Shown here: positions 8,815-17,673 of the stretch, piece by piece | Layout of the letters: the number at the start of each line of letters is the position of its first letter | Position numbering within the stretch: the first letter of the stretch is position 1 | DNA from: Ruegeria sp. R14_0 | Lineage (GTDB): Bacteria; Pseudomonadota; Alphaproteobacteria; Rhodobacterales; Rhodobacteraceae | Assembly: GCF_017743975.1 (NCBI RefSeq) | Contig: NZ_JAGHRC010000003.1 | Span: 310,001 to 374,000, forward strand | Direction of reading: 5' to 3' | Length of the DNA: 64,000 nucleotides | Position numbers and translations under genes: made by a program | The notes under the pieces: generated by a model | The model's database searches: none | What the model saw: only the letters and a program-made list of their open reading frames with translations | What the model was told of the DNA's origin: nothing

Positions 8815-9474
8815 TCACTTGGCTGGATCAAAGGACTGGTTTCTCGTCCAGTCGAACGTACCCTGATTCCTTTCCTTCACCGCTTGTTTCCAGCCCACCT
8901 CTTCGACGCGGGCTTTGAAGTTCATACCCACCGGGGAATGGCGCGTGATGCCGTCGAATACAGTCGCAAGGCACTGAGTCTGATGGATCTTCTCTTCGAC
9001 TAAGGAATTGATCACCATCTTCTGCATGGCCAACTGGTTGATCGGAACAGTTGCCATACGTCCGGCCAAGGCCTCGACAGCATCGTCCAATTGATCATCC
9101 GGAACCGATTTCAGTATCAGCCCCATCTGTGCGGCCTCAACGCCTGAGATTTTGTCACCGGTGTACATCATCCGCTTCGCCTTCTCCGGGCCCAGCCGAT
9201 GCACCCACATCGCTGTGGTCGGGCATCCCCAGACCCGGATCGGCATGTAACCGATCTGTGCGGTATCTCCCATGATTGTAAGATCTGCGCAGAGCGCAAT
9301 ATCTGACCCGCCAGCGACGGCGAAGCCATGTACTTTGCACACGACTGGCTTCATCGCCCGGAACAGCGACATGAAGTTCTGGGTGTAGTGGACGTTACAA
9401 AGGACGGCTTTGTCTGGAACAGTCGGTCCCATCGCTCGCTCTCGGCCATCGCCCGAGAGATTACCGGCGCGCAT
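8815..9474 (-). pseudogene. Enoyl-CoA hydratase/isomerase (crotonase), N-terminally truncated
   Basis: 219 codons that match the middle and C-terminal part of a crotonase: PVVCKVHGFAVAGGSDIALCADL (oxyanion-hole strand), GYMPIRVWGCPTTAMW and MMYTGDKISGVEAAQMGLI. The usual first 60-80 residues, including the AG-A-L block, are absent. The upstream in-frame codons, translated, give a proline/arginine-rich stretch unlike the family and run into the oppositely oriented recombinase gene, whose start lies 45 bases away. I therefore read it as a gene broken at a mobile-element junction. No matching N-terminal half was found on the far side of the recombinase. It could still be translated as a fragment. 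Confidence 0.75.
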
Positions 9475-9518
9475 TGGTCTGGGCCGCGTTTCTTCGGACT
9501 CTCTGGCAAGGGGGCCAA

Positions 9519-11201
9519 ATGAGTCCGCGCCGCAAAACCCGATGCGCCATCTACACGCGCAAGTCCTCCGAAGATGGTCTGGATCAGGACTTTTATTCGC
9601 TGGACGCGCAATATGAGGCCTGCGCGGCCTATGTCGCCAGCCAGCGGCACGAAGGTTGGACCCTTTTGCCAGGGCGCTTCGATGATGGCGGGCTGTCGGG
9701 CGGCACCCTAGTGCGCCCTGCCCTTCAGCGCCTTCTTGAAGAGATAGATGCCGGGCGCATCGACATGGTTGTGGTCTACAAGATCGACCGGTTGACCCGC
9801 TCGCTTGCCGATTTCTCCAAGCTCGTCGAACGGTTGGAACAGGCGAACTGTTCTTTTGTGTCCGTCACGCAGGCCTTTAATACCTCATCTTCCATGGGCC
9901 GGTTGACGCTGAATGTGTTGTTGTCATTTGCTCAGTTTGAACGGGAAGTCACCGCCGAACGTATTCGCGATAAAATCGCGGCGTCCAAGAAAAAAGGGCT
10001 TTGGATGGGTGGCAACCTGCCTCTGGGCTATGACCGCCACCCCGATCCAAAAGCAAGAACGCTGGTGGTAGCTGAAGAGGAGGCCAGAACGGTCCGGCTT
10101 CTCTTTGGTCTTTATGAGGAACTGGGTTGTCTACGCAAAGTAGAAGAACGGGCAACAGCAGAAGGCCTCCGGTCAAAACGGGTCATTCGGACAGATGGCA
10201 GTGTGAAGGGGGATAGTCCGCTGTCACGCGGCCAGATCTACTATCTGCTGCGCAACCCAGTCTATCTAGGTAAAATTCGTCACAAGGATAAGATCTGGAA
10301 CGGACAACACCCGGCGATCATCGATCAGGGCATTTGGGACTGTGTACAGGAGAAAATGCGACAGGCCTCGAACCGCTCCCGGGCACGCAGCGACTCCTCC
10401 GATGCGCACCAACACTCGAAAGATCCCGGCGCCTGGCTCACGGGTCTGCTGCAGGACGAAACAGGTGATCGGTTGACGCCAACCCACACCACACGCACAG
10501 GCCGACGGTTGCGCTACTACATCTCCAATCGACTGATCTCGGGCGGCAAGGATATCTCGGGCTGGCGACTGCCCGGCCCGGCGCTGGAACACGCGGTCAT
10601 TGAAGTCATCGTCAGACATCTGCAAGACGCCGCCGCCGCGCATCAGGTACTGGCGCAGCCGGAGGCCGGGTCAGCCGAGGCGGTGCAGGTTTCAGTTGCG
10701 GATCTGGTGACCCGGCTTCAACGCCAAGGTGGTCAGGTCAGCGCTGCTCTACTGGCCAGCGGCGAAATTGCACGAGGACACATTGAACTCGAATTAAACC
10801 CAAAAACCCTGGCAAGCGCACTTGGCATTGCTGCGGACCATCTGCACCCGGATCTCACCCACGTCACCGCATCTTTCGTTCTGCGCCGCCGCGGCGTCGA
10901 GGCTAAGGTCATCGCCGGAGATATGGCACCCCAACCTGATCCCCACCTCCGGTCCATGCTGATCCGCGCCCATGGCTGGGCTCGTGATCTGAAATCCGGA
11001 GTTCAACTGATGGAAATTGCACGCCGCGAAAGCGTCCCCGGCGCCTTCATCCGCACCCGTGCTCAGCTCGCCTTTCTCTCACCAAAGATTCAGGCTGCGA
11101 TTCTCGACGGCACCCAGCCACCTGAACTCGCACTCAAGCGTCTGGTCAGCGTGACCCATCCACTTGATTGGATTGAACAGGAGCGCCAGTTCGACTTCTG
11201 A
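9519..11201 (+). CDS. Large serine recombinase (recombinase family protein)
   Basis: 560 residues from the ATG at 9519 (AAGGGGGCC upstream). The N-terminal resolvase domain (about 8-150) shows CAIYTRKSSEDGLDQD with the nucleophilic Ser, YSLDAQ, VVVYKIDRLTRSLADF and LNVLLSFAQFEREVTAERIRDKI. A recombinase domain follows (about 165-290, LPLGYDRHP through YYLLRNPVYLGKIRHK), then a long C-terminal DNA-binding part. Length and layout fit large serine recombinases of phages and integrative elements. No other element genes (excisionase, relaxase, capsid) are present. It begins at the broken hydratase and ends just before a 21-bp repeat cluster. Confidence 0.92.
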   Translation: MSPRRKTRCAIYTRKSSEDGLDQDFYSLDAQYEACAAYVASQRHEGWTLLPGRFDDGGLSGGTLVRPALQRLLEEIDAGRIDMVVVYKIDRLTRSLADFSKLVERLEQANCSFVSVTQAFNTSSSMGRLTLNVLLSFAQFEREVTAERIRDKIAASKKKGLWMGGNLPLGYDRHPDPKARTLVVAEEEARTVRLLFGLYEELGCLRKVEERATAEGLRSKRVIRTDGSVKGDSPLSRGQIYYLLRNPVYLGKIRHKDKIWNGQHPAIIDQGIWDCVQEKMRQASNRSRARSDSSDAHQHSKDPGAWLTGLLQDETGDRLTPTHTTRTGRRLRYYISNRLISGGKDISGWRLPGPALEHAVIEVIVRHLQDAAAAHQVLAQPEAGSAEAVQVSVADLVTRLQRQGGQVSAALLASGEIARGHIELELNPKTLASALGIAADHLHPDLTHVTASFVLRRRGVEAKVIAGDMAPQPDPHLRSMLIRAHGWARDLKSGVQLMEIARRESVPGAFIRTRAQLAFLSPKIQAAILDGTQPPELALKRLVSVTHPLDWIEQERQFDF

Positions 11202-11576
11202 CACCTCCAGATCCGGCGTCCCAGATACAGGGTTCGCCCTCCCTGATCCGGCGGAACAATTCCCTGTTCCCGCGAGAAAATTCCCTGTTCCACTTTTTAG
11301 GGAATTTGCAACATAAACCTCTGAAAAACATACAGTTCCGACAGGTGAAATGACGGAACTCAGACCTGTTTCACGAAAATTCCCTGTAAATTGCCGGGTA
11401 TCAGGGAAATCCAGCCCAAAGCGACCCCGCCAAAATGCAGCACTGAGACTGCGGCCGGAATTGCGCTCTGAGCGTACGATCTGCTCCGTCTCTGATTGAA
11501 AGCCCACGTGCCAACGCGCGGTAATTGCGGCACAATTCCGGGTCAGAAAATACAACTGGATTGAGACGAGTATGAG
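11202..11576. other. 375-base gene-free stretch between recombinase and tRNA-Ser
   Basis: No credible coding sequence on either strand. The first 90 bases carry a 21-bp tandem repeat (own entry). Further single copies of the TTCCCTG/CAGGGAA word lie at 11299-11304, 11380-11386 and 11403-11408. The remainder up to the tRNA shows nothing recognisable. Confidence 0.5.
11229..11291 (-). repeat. Three tandem 21-bp units with core GGAACAGGGAATT
   Basis: Read on the minus strand, units at 11291-11271, 11270-11250 and 11249-11229 begin GGAACAGGGAATT, GGAACAGGGAATT and GGATCAGGGAGGG. The first two share 13 consecutive bases; the third is diverged. A fourth, unlinked copy (ACAGGGAATTTTC) lies at about 11375-11387. 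The array starts 27 bases after the recombinase stop. Possible roles are recombinase binding sites or an element-specific terminus; this is not shown. Confidence 0.6.
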
Positions 11577-11666
11577 TGGCGGGGAGACAGGGATTCGAAC
11601 CCTGGGGACGCTCTCACGCCCAACGGTTTTCAAGACCGCCGCATTCGACCACTCTGCCACCTCCCC
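11577..11666 (-). tRNA. tRNA-Ser (anticodon TGA)
   Basis: A 90-nt class II tRNA reads on the minus strand. The acceptor stem GGGGAGG pairs with TCTCCCC (one G-T pair), followed by discriminator G and an encoded CCA (11579-11577). The anticodon loop CTTGAAA has TGA at 11632-11630, there is a long variable arm, and the T-stem/loop is CAGGG TTCGAAT CCCTG. The D-region GGCAGAGTGGTCGAATG is typical of tRNA-Ser. Confidence 0.95.
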
Positions 11667-11868
11667 GCGTGGGGCTGGGTCTAAGGCCATCGCGAACCGG
11701 TGGCAAGACCAAATAGGGAATTCTTGCCGAAGCGCGGGCTGCGCTCTTTCCATGACACTTTGGCCGCGTTATGATCCACAGGAAAGACCGGAGCAGGCTG
11801 GCAATACAGAACCAGTAAACGGCGGCGGGCCTCAAGAAGAGAGGTCCAATCAGGCAAGGGATGACAAA

Positions 11869-13077
11869 ATGAAGCGAGCGACTGAGACACGCGCAAACCT
11901 GCAAGCGTTAGCGATGCTGGCCGCGGTTTCCGTGGTTTTGGCTGGTTGTGAAGAGGCGCTGTCCACGGATGGTGCCACGGTGGATGCCGAAAGTTCCCAG
12001 ACAGACACAGATGGCTCGGTAGAGCTGTTCCCCGACCTAAGCGGCGGACCGAAAGAGTCTGTCGAAGCGCCCGAGGTATTCCAGGTGGCCGAAGCTGGCC
12101 TGTGGGATGGCCGCCCTTCTTTGGGTGGCATTTGGGTCGCACATCCGGACGTGACGCAACCCGAACGGGTCCGTATCAAAAATGCCCGGAACAATAAATC
12201 AGTGACCGGCGCGTTGTTCCGCCGGGAACGAGACCTGCCAGGCCCCGCCCTGCAACTTTCCTCGGCCGCGGCAGAAGAATTGGGCATTCTTGCCGGTGCC
12301 CCGACCGAGGTCGAGGTCGTTGCCCTGCGCCGCAAGAAGCCTGACCCAGAGCCAGAACCTGTCGACGAAAAACCCGAAGTCGAAGAAGCCCCTGAAGCTG
12401 CGGTGGAAACCGCAGCCGCAACGGACGCGCCCGCTGCGGATGCGCCTGCTGCGGATACTGCCGAAGCAGAGACCGCAGAATCGGAAAAGCCCGCCAAGCG
12501 CAAATGGTGGCAACGAAAGAAACCGGCAGCCGCTGCGGCGGGCACTGCGACAGCAGCAGCTGTTGCCGCTGATGCCGCAACCGACACGGCAGTTGACAGC
12601 GCCACCGAAGCGACAATCGAGGTGACCGAGGCTGCAACTGAATCCACGCCGTCGCTTGTGGACCCTGAGGTGACGGCGCCAGCTGAGCAGCCAGCCAAGC
12701 GAAAGTGGTGGCAACGGAAGAAGCAGAACGAAATTACCGAAACGCCGTTGGACCCGATCGAGGGCGCAGCAGCCGCGATTGAGGCATCCGAACCCACCGT
12801 GGCCACAGCCGCGGCTGCAACAACGACGGCAACGGCATCATCGCTGTCCAAGCCCTTCGTTCAGGTCGGCACCTTTGGCGTGGAAGAAAACGCCAACAGC
12901 GCGGCCAACAAGATCCGCCGCAACGGTTTGAACGCCGAAGTGCGCGAACTGACCTCGGACGGCAAATCTGTCTGGCGCGTTCTTGTCGGCCCTGCCGCAA
13001 CACGGTCAGAACGCAATGCCATCCAACGCGATGTCAAAGATCTGGGCTTTTCCGACGCGTTCACCGTCAAAAACTGA
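11869..13077 (+). CDS. SPOR-domain lipoprotein
   Basis: 402 residues from the ATG at 11869 with AAGGGA eight bases upstream; the open frame extends back through the tRNA, so earlier starts are artefacts. A lipobox signal (VVLAGC, about residues 20-25) marks it as an outer-membrane or periplasmic lipoprotein. The centre (about 150-320) is a low-complexity Ala/Glu/Pro/Thr linker with two identical KRKWWQRKK blocks. The C-terminal 80 residues (FVQVGTFGVEENANSAANKIRRNGL to the end) are a SPOR domain, which binds denuded peptidoglycan at division sites. It lies 16 bases before dacA, so a cell-wall role is consistent. Confidence 0.85.
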   Translation: MKRATETRANLQALAMLAAVSVVLAGCEEALSTDGATVDAESSQTDTDGSVELFPDLSGGPKESVEAPEVFQVAEAGLWDGRPSLGGIWVAHPDVTQPERVRIKNARNNKSVTGALFRRERDLPGPALQLSSAAAEELGILAGAPTEVEVVALRRKKPDPEPEPVDEKPEVEEAPEAAVETAAATDAPAADAPAADTAEAETAESEKPAKRKWWQRKKPAAAAAGTATAAAVAADAATDTAVDSATEATIEVTEAATESTPSLVDPEVTAPAEQPAKRKWWQRKKQNEITETPLDPIEGAAAAIEASEPTVATAAAATTTATASSLSKPFVQVGTFGVEENANSAANKIRRNGLNAEVRELTSDGKSVWRVLVGPAATRSERNAIQRDVKDLGFSDAFTVKN

Positions 13078-13093
13078 AACAAAGGAGGCTCCC

Positions 13094-14260
13094 GTGCTGT
13101 CCTCACTGCGATCATCTGTTTTGACCCTCGGGCTGGCACTGTTTGCCTTGCCCGCTCACGCCTTCGACACTCAGGCCCGCGCGGCTTATGTGATGGATCA
13201 GACGACCGGTACTGTTCTGCTGTCTAAGGACGCAGACCAACCTTTGCCGCCCGCATCCATGTCCAAGTTGATGACGCTTTATGTGGCGTTCGAGGCGCTG
13301 CGTGATGGTCGTCTAACACTGAATGAAACCCTGCCCGTGTCCGAACACGCGATGAGCTATGGCGGCTCGACCATGTTCCTGAACACACAAGACCGGGTGA
13401 CGGTCGAAGACCTGTTGCGCGGCATCATCGTGTTGTCCGGTAACGATGCCTGCGTGGTCATCGCCGAGGCGCTCAGCCCTGACGGGACCGAAGCCGGATT
13501 TGCCCGCTACATGACCCAACGCGCCCAGCAGATGGGTATGGACCACTCGAACTTTGCCAACTCGAACGGCTGGCCAGCGGCCGGGCACATGATGTCGGTG
13601 CATGACCTTGCTGTTCTGGCCAATCGGCTGATTACCGATTTCCCGGAATACTATCCTTTGTTCGCCGAGGAAGAGTTTGAGTTCGACGGCCGCGCGCCTT
13701 CGAACAAACGCAACCGCAACCCGCTGCTGAAGCTGGGGATCGGTGCCGACGGCCTAAAAACCGGTCACACGCAAGAGGCGGGTTATGGCCTTGTCGGATC
13801 GGCCAAGCAGGGCGACCGCCGGGTGATCTTTGTTCTCACGGGTCTCGATTCCACCGCGCGTCGGGCAGAGGAGGCTGAGGCCGTGGTTAACTGGTCGTTT
13901 CGCAATTTTGTCGAGAGGACAGTTGCCAACACGGACAAACCAATAGCCGAAGCACAGGTATGGATGGGGGCGCAAAAGACCGTCGGGCTGGTACCCGAAG
14001 AAGAGCTGTCCCTGCTGTTCCCGGTCCTTGGCGACAAAAACATCGAAGCCGAAGTGGTCTATGACGGCCCGGTCAACGCGCCGATCGAAAAGGGCCAGAA
14101 GCTGGCCGAGCTGGTGATTAAACCCGAAGGCCTGCCAGAAATCCGGCGGCCTCTGGTGGCCTCGGAAAGCGTCGCGACCGGAGGCTTCGTGGTGCGCATG
14201 ATGACCGTGGGCGGCATCGTCCTGACCGACGTAATCGGCAATCCATTGGACGCATTGTGA
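13094..14260 (+). CDS. dacA: D-alanyl-D-alanine carboxypeptidase (PBP5/6-type)
   Basis: 388 residues from the GTG at 13094, seven bases after AAAGGAGG; the frame extends further upstream only inside the SPOR gene. A signal peptide ends at PAHA (about residue 23). The active-site motifs of peptidase family S11 are all present: SMSK (55-58), SGN (115-117) and KTG (222-224). A C-terminal PBP5 beta domain follows. It trims the terminal D-Ala from pentapeptides in the periplasm. The gene overlaps tmk by GTGA. Confidence 0.93.
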   Translation: MLSSLRSSVLTLGLALFALPAHAFDTQARAAYVMDQTTGTVLLSKDADQPLPPASMSKLMTLYVAFEALRDGRLTLNETLPVSEHAMSYGGSTMFLNTQDRVTVEDLLRGIIVLSGNDACVVIAEALSPDGTEAGFARYMTQRAQQMGMDHSNFANSNGWPAAGHMMSVHDLAVLANRLITDFPEYYPLFAEEEFEFDGRAPSNKRNRNPLLKLGIGADGLKTGHTQEAGYGLVGSAKQGDRRVIFVLTGLDSTARRAEEAEAVVNWSFRNFVERTVANTDKPIAEAQVWMGAQKTVGLVPEEELSLLFPVLGDKNIEAEVVYDGPVNAPIEKGQKLAELVIKPEGLPEIRRPLVASESVATGGFVVRMMTVGGIVLTDVIGNPLDAL

Positions 14261-14883
14261 CGAAATCCGGGTTGTTTCTGACCTTCGAAGGCATTGACGG
14301 GTCTGGAAAGTCATCACAAGCACGCATGCTGGCCGAACATCTGCGCGGCCAGGGCCGTGACGTCGTTCTGACGCGCGAGCCCGGCGGGTCCCCGGGCGCC
14401 GAGGAAATTCGCAGCCTTGTTCTGGAAGGTGATCCGGATCGCTGGTCGGCCGAGACGGAAATCCTGCTGTTCACCGCCGCGCGCCGTGACCATCTGGAAC
14501 GCACGATCGAACCCGCTCTGGCCGATGGGAAAGTGGTGATCTGCGACCGCTTTGCCGATAGCACGCGCATGTACCAAGGCCTGTCACGTGGCGATCTGCG
14601 GGGTGTGGTGGACCAACTCCACAGCCTGATGATCCGGCGCGAACCCGATCTGACTTTGCTGATCGACATGGACCCGGAGATCGGCCTGTCCCGCGCCAAA
14701 GGGCGACAAGGTACCGAAGAACGGTTCGAAGATTTCGGCCTGGACCTGCAGCAACAAATGCGCGCGGGCTTTCTGGCCCTGGCGGATGAGTTTTCCGACC
14801 GTTTCCGGGTTATCGACGGCAACCGAGACATGGACAGTGTTGCACAGGATGTGACAGATATCGTTCTGCAAGCATTGCGATAG
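14257..14883 (+). CDS. tmk: Thymidylate kinase
   Basis: 208 residues beginning at GTG 14257, overlapping the dacA stop by four bases. P-loop FEGIDGSGKSSQ (about 8-19), LTREPGGSPGAEEIR and the DRFADSTRMYQG block are diagnostic of dTMP kinase, which makes dTDP for DNA synthesis. Followed seven bases later by holB, as in many alphaproteobacteria. Confidence 0.96.
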   Translation: MTKSGLFLTFEGIDGSGKSSQARMLAEHLRGQGRDVVLTREPGGSPGAEEIRSLVLEGDPDRWSAETEILLFTAARRDHLERTIEPALADGKVVICDRFADSTRMYQGLSRGDLRGVVDQLHSLMIRREPDLTLLIDMDPEIGLSRAKGRQGTEERFEDFGLDLQQQMRAGFLALADEFSDRFRVIDGNRDMDSVAQDVTDIVLQALR

Positions 14884-14890
14884 ACGATAG

Positions 14891-16012
14891 ATGAGCGACG
14901 ACACCCCGACCCCGGATCAGGCCCCCGGTGCCCCGCACCCGCGCGAAACGCAGCGCCTGTTTGGGCAGGACGCGGCTGAACTGGCTTTCCTGAACGCCTT
15001 CAACTCTGAACGGCTGCACCATGGCTGGCTGATCACCGGCCCCCGCGGCGTAGGCAAAGCTACACTGGCTTGGCGGATCGCCCGGTTCCTGCTGGCGACA
15101 CCTCTGGCAGAGGAAGATGGGCTGTTCGGCGCCCCGCCTCCGCCCGAAAGTCTAGAGATTGATCCGGAACACCCGGTCGCTCATCGTATTCTGGCCGGAG
15201 CTGAACCCGGGCTGGCGGCGATCACCCGGTCGCTGAACGATCAGGGTCGGCTGCGGAGCGAGATCGTTGTGGACGATATCCGCAAGCTGGGCAAATTTTT
15301 TGGCCTGTCCTCGACCGATGGCGGTCGCCGGGTGGTGATTGTGGATTCCGCGGATGAAATGAATGTCAGCGCAGCAAACGCCCTGCTCAAAATGCTCGAA
15401 GAGCCGCCGGCCCGCACCACTCTTCTGTTGATCTCGCACCAGCCCTCACGCCTTTTGCCTACAATCCGGTCCCGGTGCCGAACACTGCGACTGTCGCCGC
15501 TGGGACCCGATGATATGCAAGCCGCATTGATGCAGTCCGGCGCGCAGCTTCCTGAGAACAGTGACTATCTGGCCGCCCTGGCCGCCGGGTCCGTCGGCGA
15601 CGCAGTGCGTTTGATCAACCTGGGCGGTCTGGAGATTTACGCCGAACTGATCGCCATTCTGGGCACCCTGCCCCGCATGGATCGCCAACGCGCGCTGGCC
15701 TTGGCCGAGGCCGCTGCGCAACGAGGCGCTGCTGAACGCTTCGAGCTGCTGTTGACCCTGATCGACGTCGCGCTATCCCGCCTTGCCCTGACCGGCGCAA
15801 CCGGAAACGCCCCTATGCCCGAGGCCGCCCCGAATGAGGCCGAAACGCTGACCCGCTTGTCTGCCACCCCACACCAGGCCCGCAAATGGGCCGAGGTCGC
15901 CGCGGTGATCACAGCCCGTGCGCGCCACGGGCAGGCGGTGAACCTTGACCCTGCGGCTCTGGTCCTAGATACGGTATTCAAGATACAGGAAACCGCCGGT
16001 CAGAGCAGATGA
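14891..16012 (+). CDS. holB: DNA polymerase III subunit delta'
   Basis: 373-residue AAA+ clamp-loader subunit. Visible are the P-loop GPRGVGKATLAWRIA, the DSADEMNVSAANALLKMLEEPP Walker B region and the SRC motif in TIRSRCRTLRLSPL. It works with delta and gamma/tau to load the beta clamp. Its end overlaps tatD (ATGA), placing it in the tmk-holB-tatD-MBL operon. Confidence 0.94.
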   Translation: MSDDTPTPDQAPGAPHPRETQRLFGQDAAELAFLNAFNSERLHHGWLITGPRGVGKATLAWRIARFLLATPLAEEDGLFGAPPPPESLEIDPEHPVAHRILAGAEPGLAAITRSLNDQGRLRSEIVVDDIRKLGKFFGLSSTDGGRRVVIVDSADEMNVSAANALLKMLEEPPARTTLLLISHQPSRLLPTIRSRCRTLRLSPLGPDDMQAALMQSGAQLPENSDYLAALAAGSVGDAVRLINLGGLEIYAELIAILGTLPRMDRQRALALAEAAAQRGAAERFELLLTLIDVALSRLALTGATGNAPMPEAAPNEAETLTRLSATPHQARKWAEVAAVITARARHGQAVNLDPAALVLDTVFKIQETAGQSR

Positions 16013-16815
16013 GCAATACCCCCCAAATCACCGACAGCCATTGCCATCTGGACTTCCCCGATTTCGAAGGTCAGCTGGACCAGATTGTGGCAAACGCCGC
16101 CGAAGCAGGCGTGACCCGTATGGTGACCATCTGCACGCGCTTGCGGAATGAACCAACGGTCCGCGCCATCGCAGAGACCCATGCCCAGGTGTTCTACGCC
16201 GCCGGGACGCACCCCATGAGCGCCGCAGATGAGCCTATGGCGACGGTCGATGAACTCATTTCCCTGTCTGCGCATCCCAAGTTTGTGGGCATCGGAGAAA
16301 CCGGGCTGGACTATCACTACACCGCCGACAGCGCCGAGGTGCAGAAACAATCCCTGCGCATCCATATCGAAGCGGCCCAACGCACCGGTCTGCCGCTGAT
16401 CATCCACGCGCGGGCTGCTGATGACGACATGGCGCGCATTCTGGCGGAAGAACACCGCAATGCGCCCTATTTTTGCGTGATGCACTGCTTTTCGTCGACG
16501 GCCGAGCTGGCCAAGGCCGCTCTGGACTTGGGGTTTTACCTCTCCATGTCGGGCATTGCCGCCTTCCCCAAAAGTCAGGAACTGCGCGATATATTCGCCA
16601 GCGCCCCGGTTGACCGCATTCTTGTGGAAACCGACGCGCCTTATCTCGCGCCGCCCCCATACCGTGGCAAACGAAACGAACCCGCCTATACCGCCCACAC
16701 TGCGCGCAAAGGGGCCGAGGTGTTTGGTATGGACTACGCTGATTTCGCTGCACAGACGCAGGCCAATTTCGACCGGCTGTTTACCAAGGCCGCGACCTAC
16801 AAGGCGGCTGCATGA
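16009..16815 (+). CDS. TatD-family metal-dependent hydrolase (DNase)
   Basis: 268 residues of the TatD/YcfH amidohydrolase-fold family. Metal ligands are DSHCHLDF (N-terminus), GETGLDYHY, IIHARAADDD, MHCFSS and ETDAPYLAPPPYRGKRNEP. Relatives are 3'-5' DNases or hydrolases with two divalent metals. Start and stop both overlap neighbours by four bases, indicating tight operon coupling. Confidence 0.92.
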   Translation: MSNTPQITDSHCHLDFPDFEGQLDQIVANAAEAGVTRMVTICTRLRNEPTVRAIAETHAQVFYAAGTHPMSAADEPMATVDELISLSAHPKFVGIGETGLDYHYTADSAEVQKQSLRIHIEAAQRTGLPLIIHARAADDDMARILAEEHRNAPYFCVMHCFSSTAELAKAALDLGFYLSMSGIAAFPKSQELRDIFASAPVDRILVETDAPYLAPPPYRGKRNEPAYTAHTARKGAEVFGMDYADFAAQTQANFDRLFTKAATYKAAA

Positions 16816-17609
16816 CCGAATTGCGCTGCACAATCCTCGGCTGCGGATCTTCTGGCGGCGTCCCCCGGCTGGGCGGTCACTGGGGAGACTGCGACCCCGA
16901 GAACCCGAGGAATATCCGGCGCCGCTGCTCGATGCTAGTGGAAAGGGACGGACCGGATGGTACGACCTCGGTCCTGATCGACACCACGCCGGATATGCGC
17001 AGTCAATTGCTGGACAGCGACACCGGACGTCTGGATGGGGTGATTTACACCCACTCTCATGCGGACCACGTGCACGGCATCGACGATCTTCGCATGATTG
17101 TGTTCAACATGCGCGAACGCGTCCCCGTTTGGGCTGATGGCGATACGCAGAATGCCCTGTTGGGCCGGTTCGGCTACGCTTTCATTCAACCCGAGGGCTC
17201 GCCCTACCCGCCGATCCTTGATCTGAAATCCATCGATGGGCCTTTCGAAGTAGACGGACCCGGTGGTCCGATCCCGTTTCAACCTTTCAAGGTGAACCAC
17301 GGATCAATCGACTCGCTGGGTTTTCGGATGGGGAATCTGGCCTATCTGCCCGACGTCGCCGAAATCTATGATGACGCCTGGCCAGCTATGGAAGGCCTGG
17401 ATTGCCTAGTGATCGACGCGCTGCGCCGGACGCCTCATCCCACCCATGCACATCTGGAAAAAACACTGGGTTGGATCGAACAGTTGCAACCCAAACGCGC
17501 GGTTCTGACAAACATGCACATCGATCTGGACTATGCCACGGTCGATGCAGAAACCGCTGACCACATTACCCCGGCCTATGACGGAATGGTGATCCACCAG
17601 GCGCTATAA
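16812..17609 (+). CDS. MBL-fold metallo-hydrolase (PhnP/RNase Z-like)
   Basis: 265 residues. The metallo-beta-lactamase metal motif is THSHADHVHGIDD (about 79-91), with further ligand regions in VNHGSIDSLGFRM and TNMHIDLDY. N-terminal LGCGSSGGVPRLGG is typical of the PhnP-like cyclic phosphodiesterase branch. No phn genes are near; the conserved position after tatD suggests a housekeeping role. Exact substrate unknown. Confidence 0.85.
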   Translation: MTELRCTILGCGSSGGVPRLGGHWGDCDPENPRNIRRRCSMLVERDGPDGTTSVLIDTTPDMRSQLLDSDTGRLDGVIYTHSHADHVHGIDDLRMIVFNMRERVPVWADGDTQNALLGRFGYAFIQPEGSPYPPILDLKSIDGPFEVDGPGGPIPFQPFKVNHGSIDSLGFRMGNLAYLPDVAEIYDDAWPAMEGLDCLVIDALRRTPHPTHAHLEKTLGWIEQLQPKRAVLTNMHIDLDYATVDAETADHITPAYDGMVIHQAL

Positions 17610-17673
17610 ACCTCCACGCAACCGACACTCGGCACATCCGCCCGCCTGTCGGCCCATCCCGCAAAGTGGTGAC

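Larger units (their letters stand above)
9475..11408 (+). mobile_element. Putative serine-recombinase cassette or remnant (limits estimated)
   Basis: The left limit is where the enoyl-CoA hydratase homology breaks; the right limit is the last copy of the GGAACAGGGAATT-like word. The only gene inside is the recombinase. Whether this is a minimal mobile unit or the residue of a larger integrated element cannot be decided from sequence alone. I found no pair of matching attachment sequences at both ends. Confidence 0.4.

Noticed and set aside
11572..11868. N-terminal extension of the SPOR lipoprotein
   Set aside because: The extension reads through tRNA-Ser on the other strand and the following spacer; the ribosome site and lipobox fit only the ATG at 11869.
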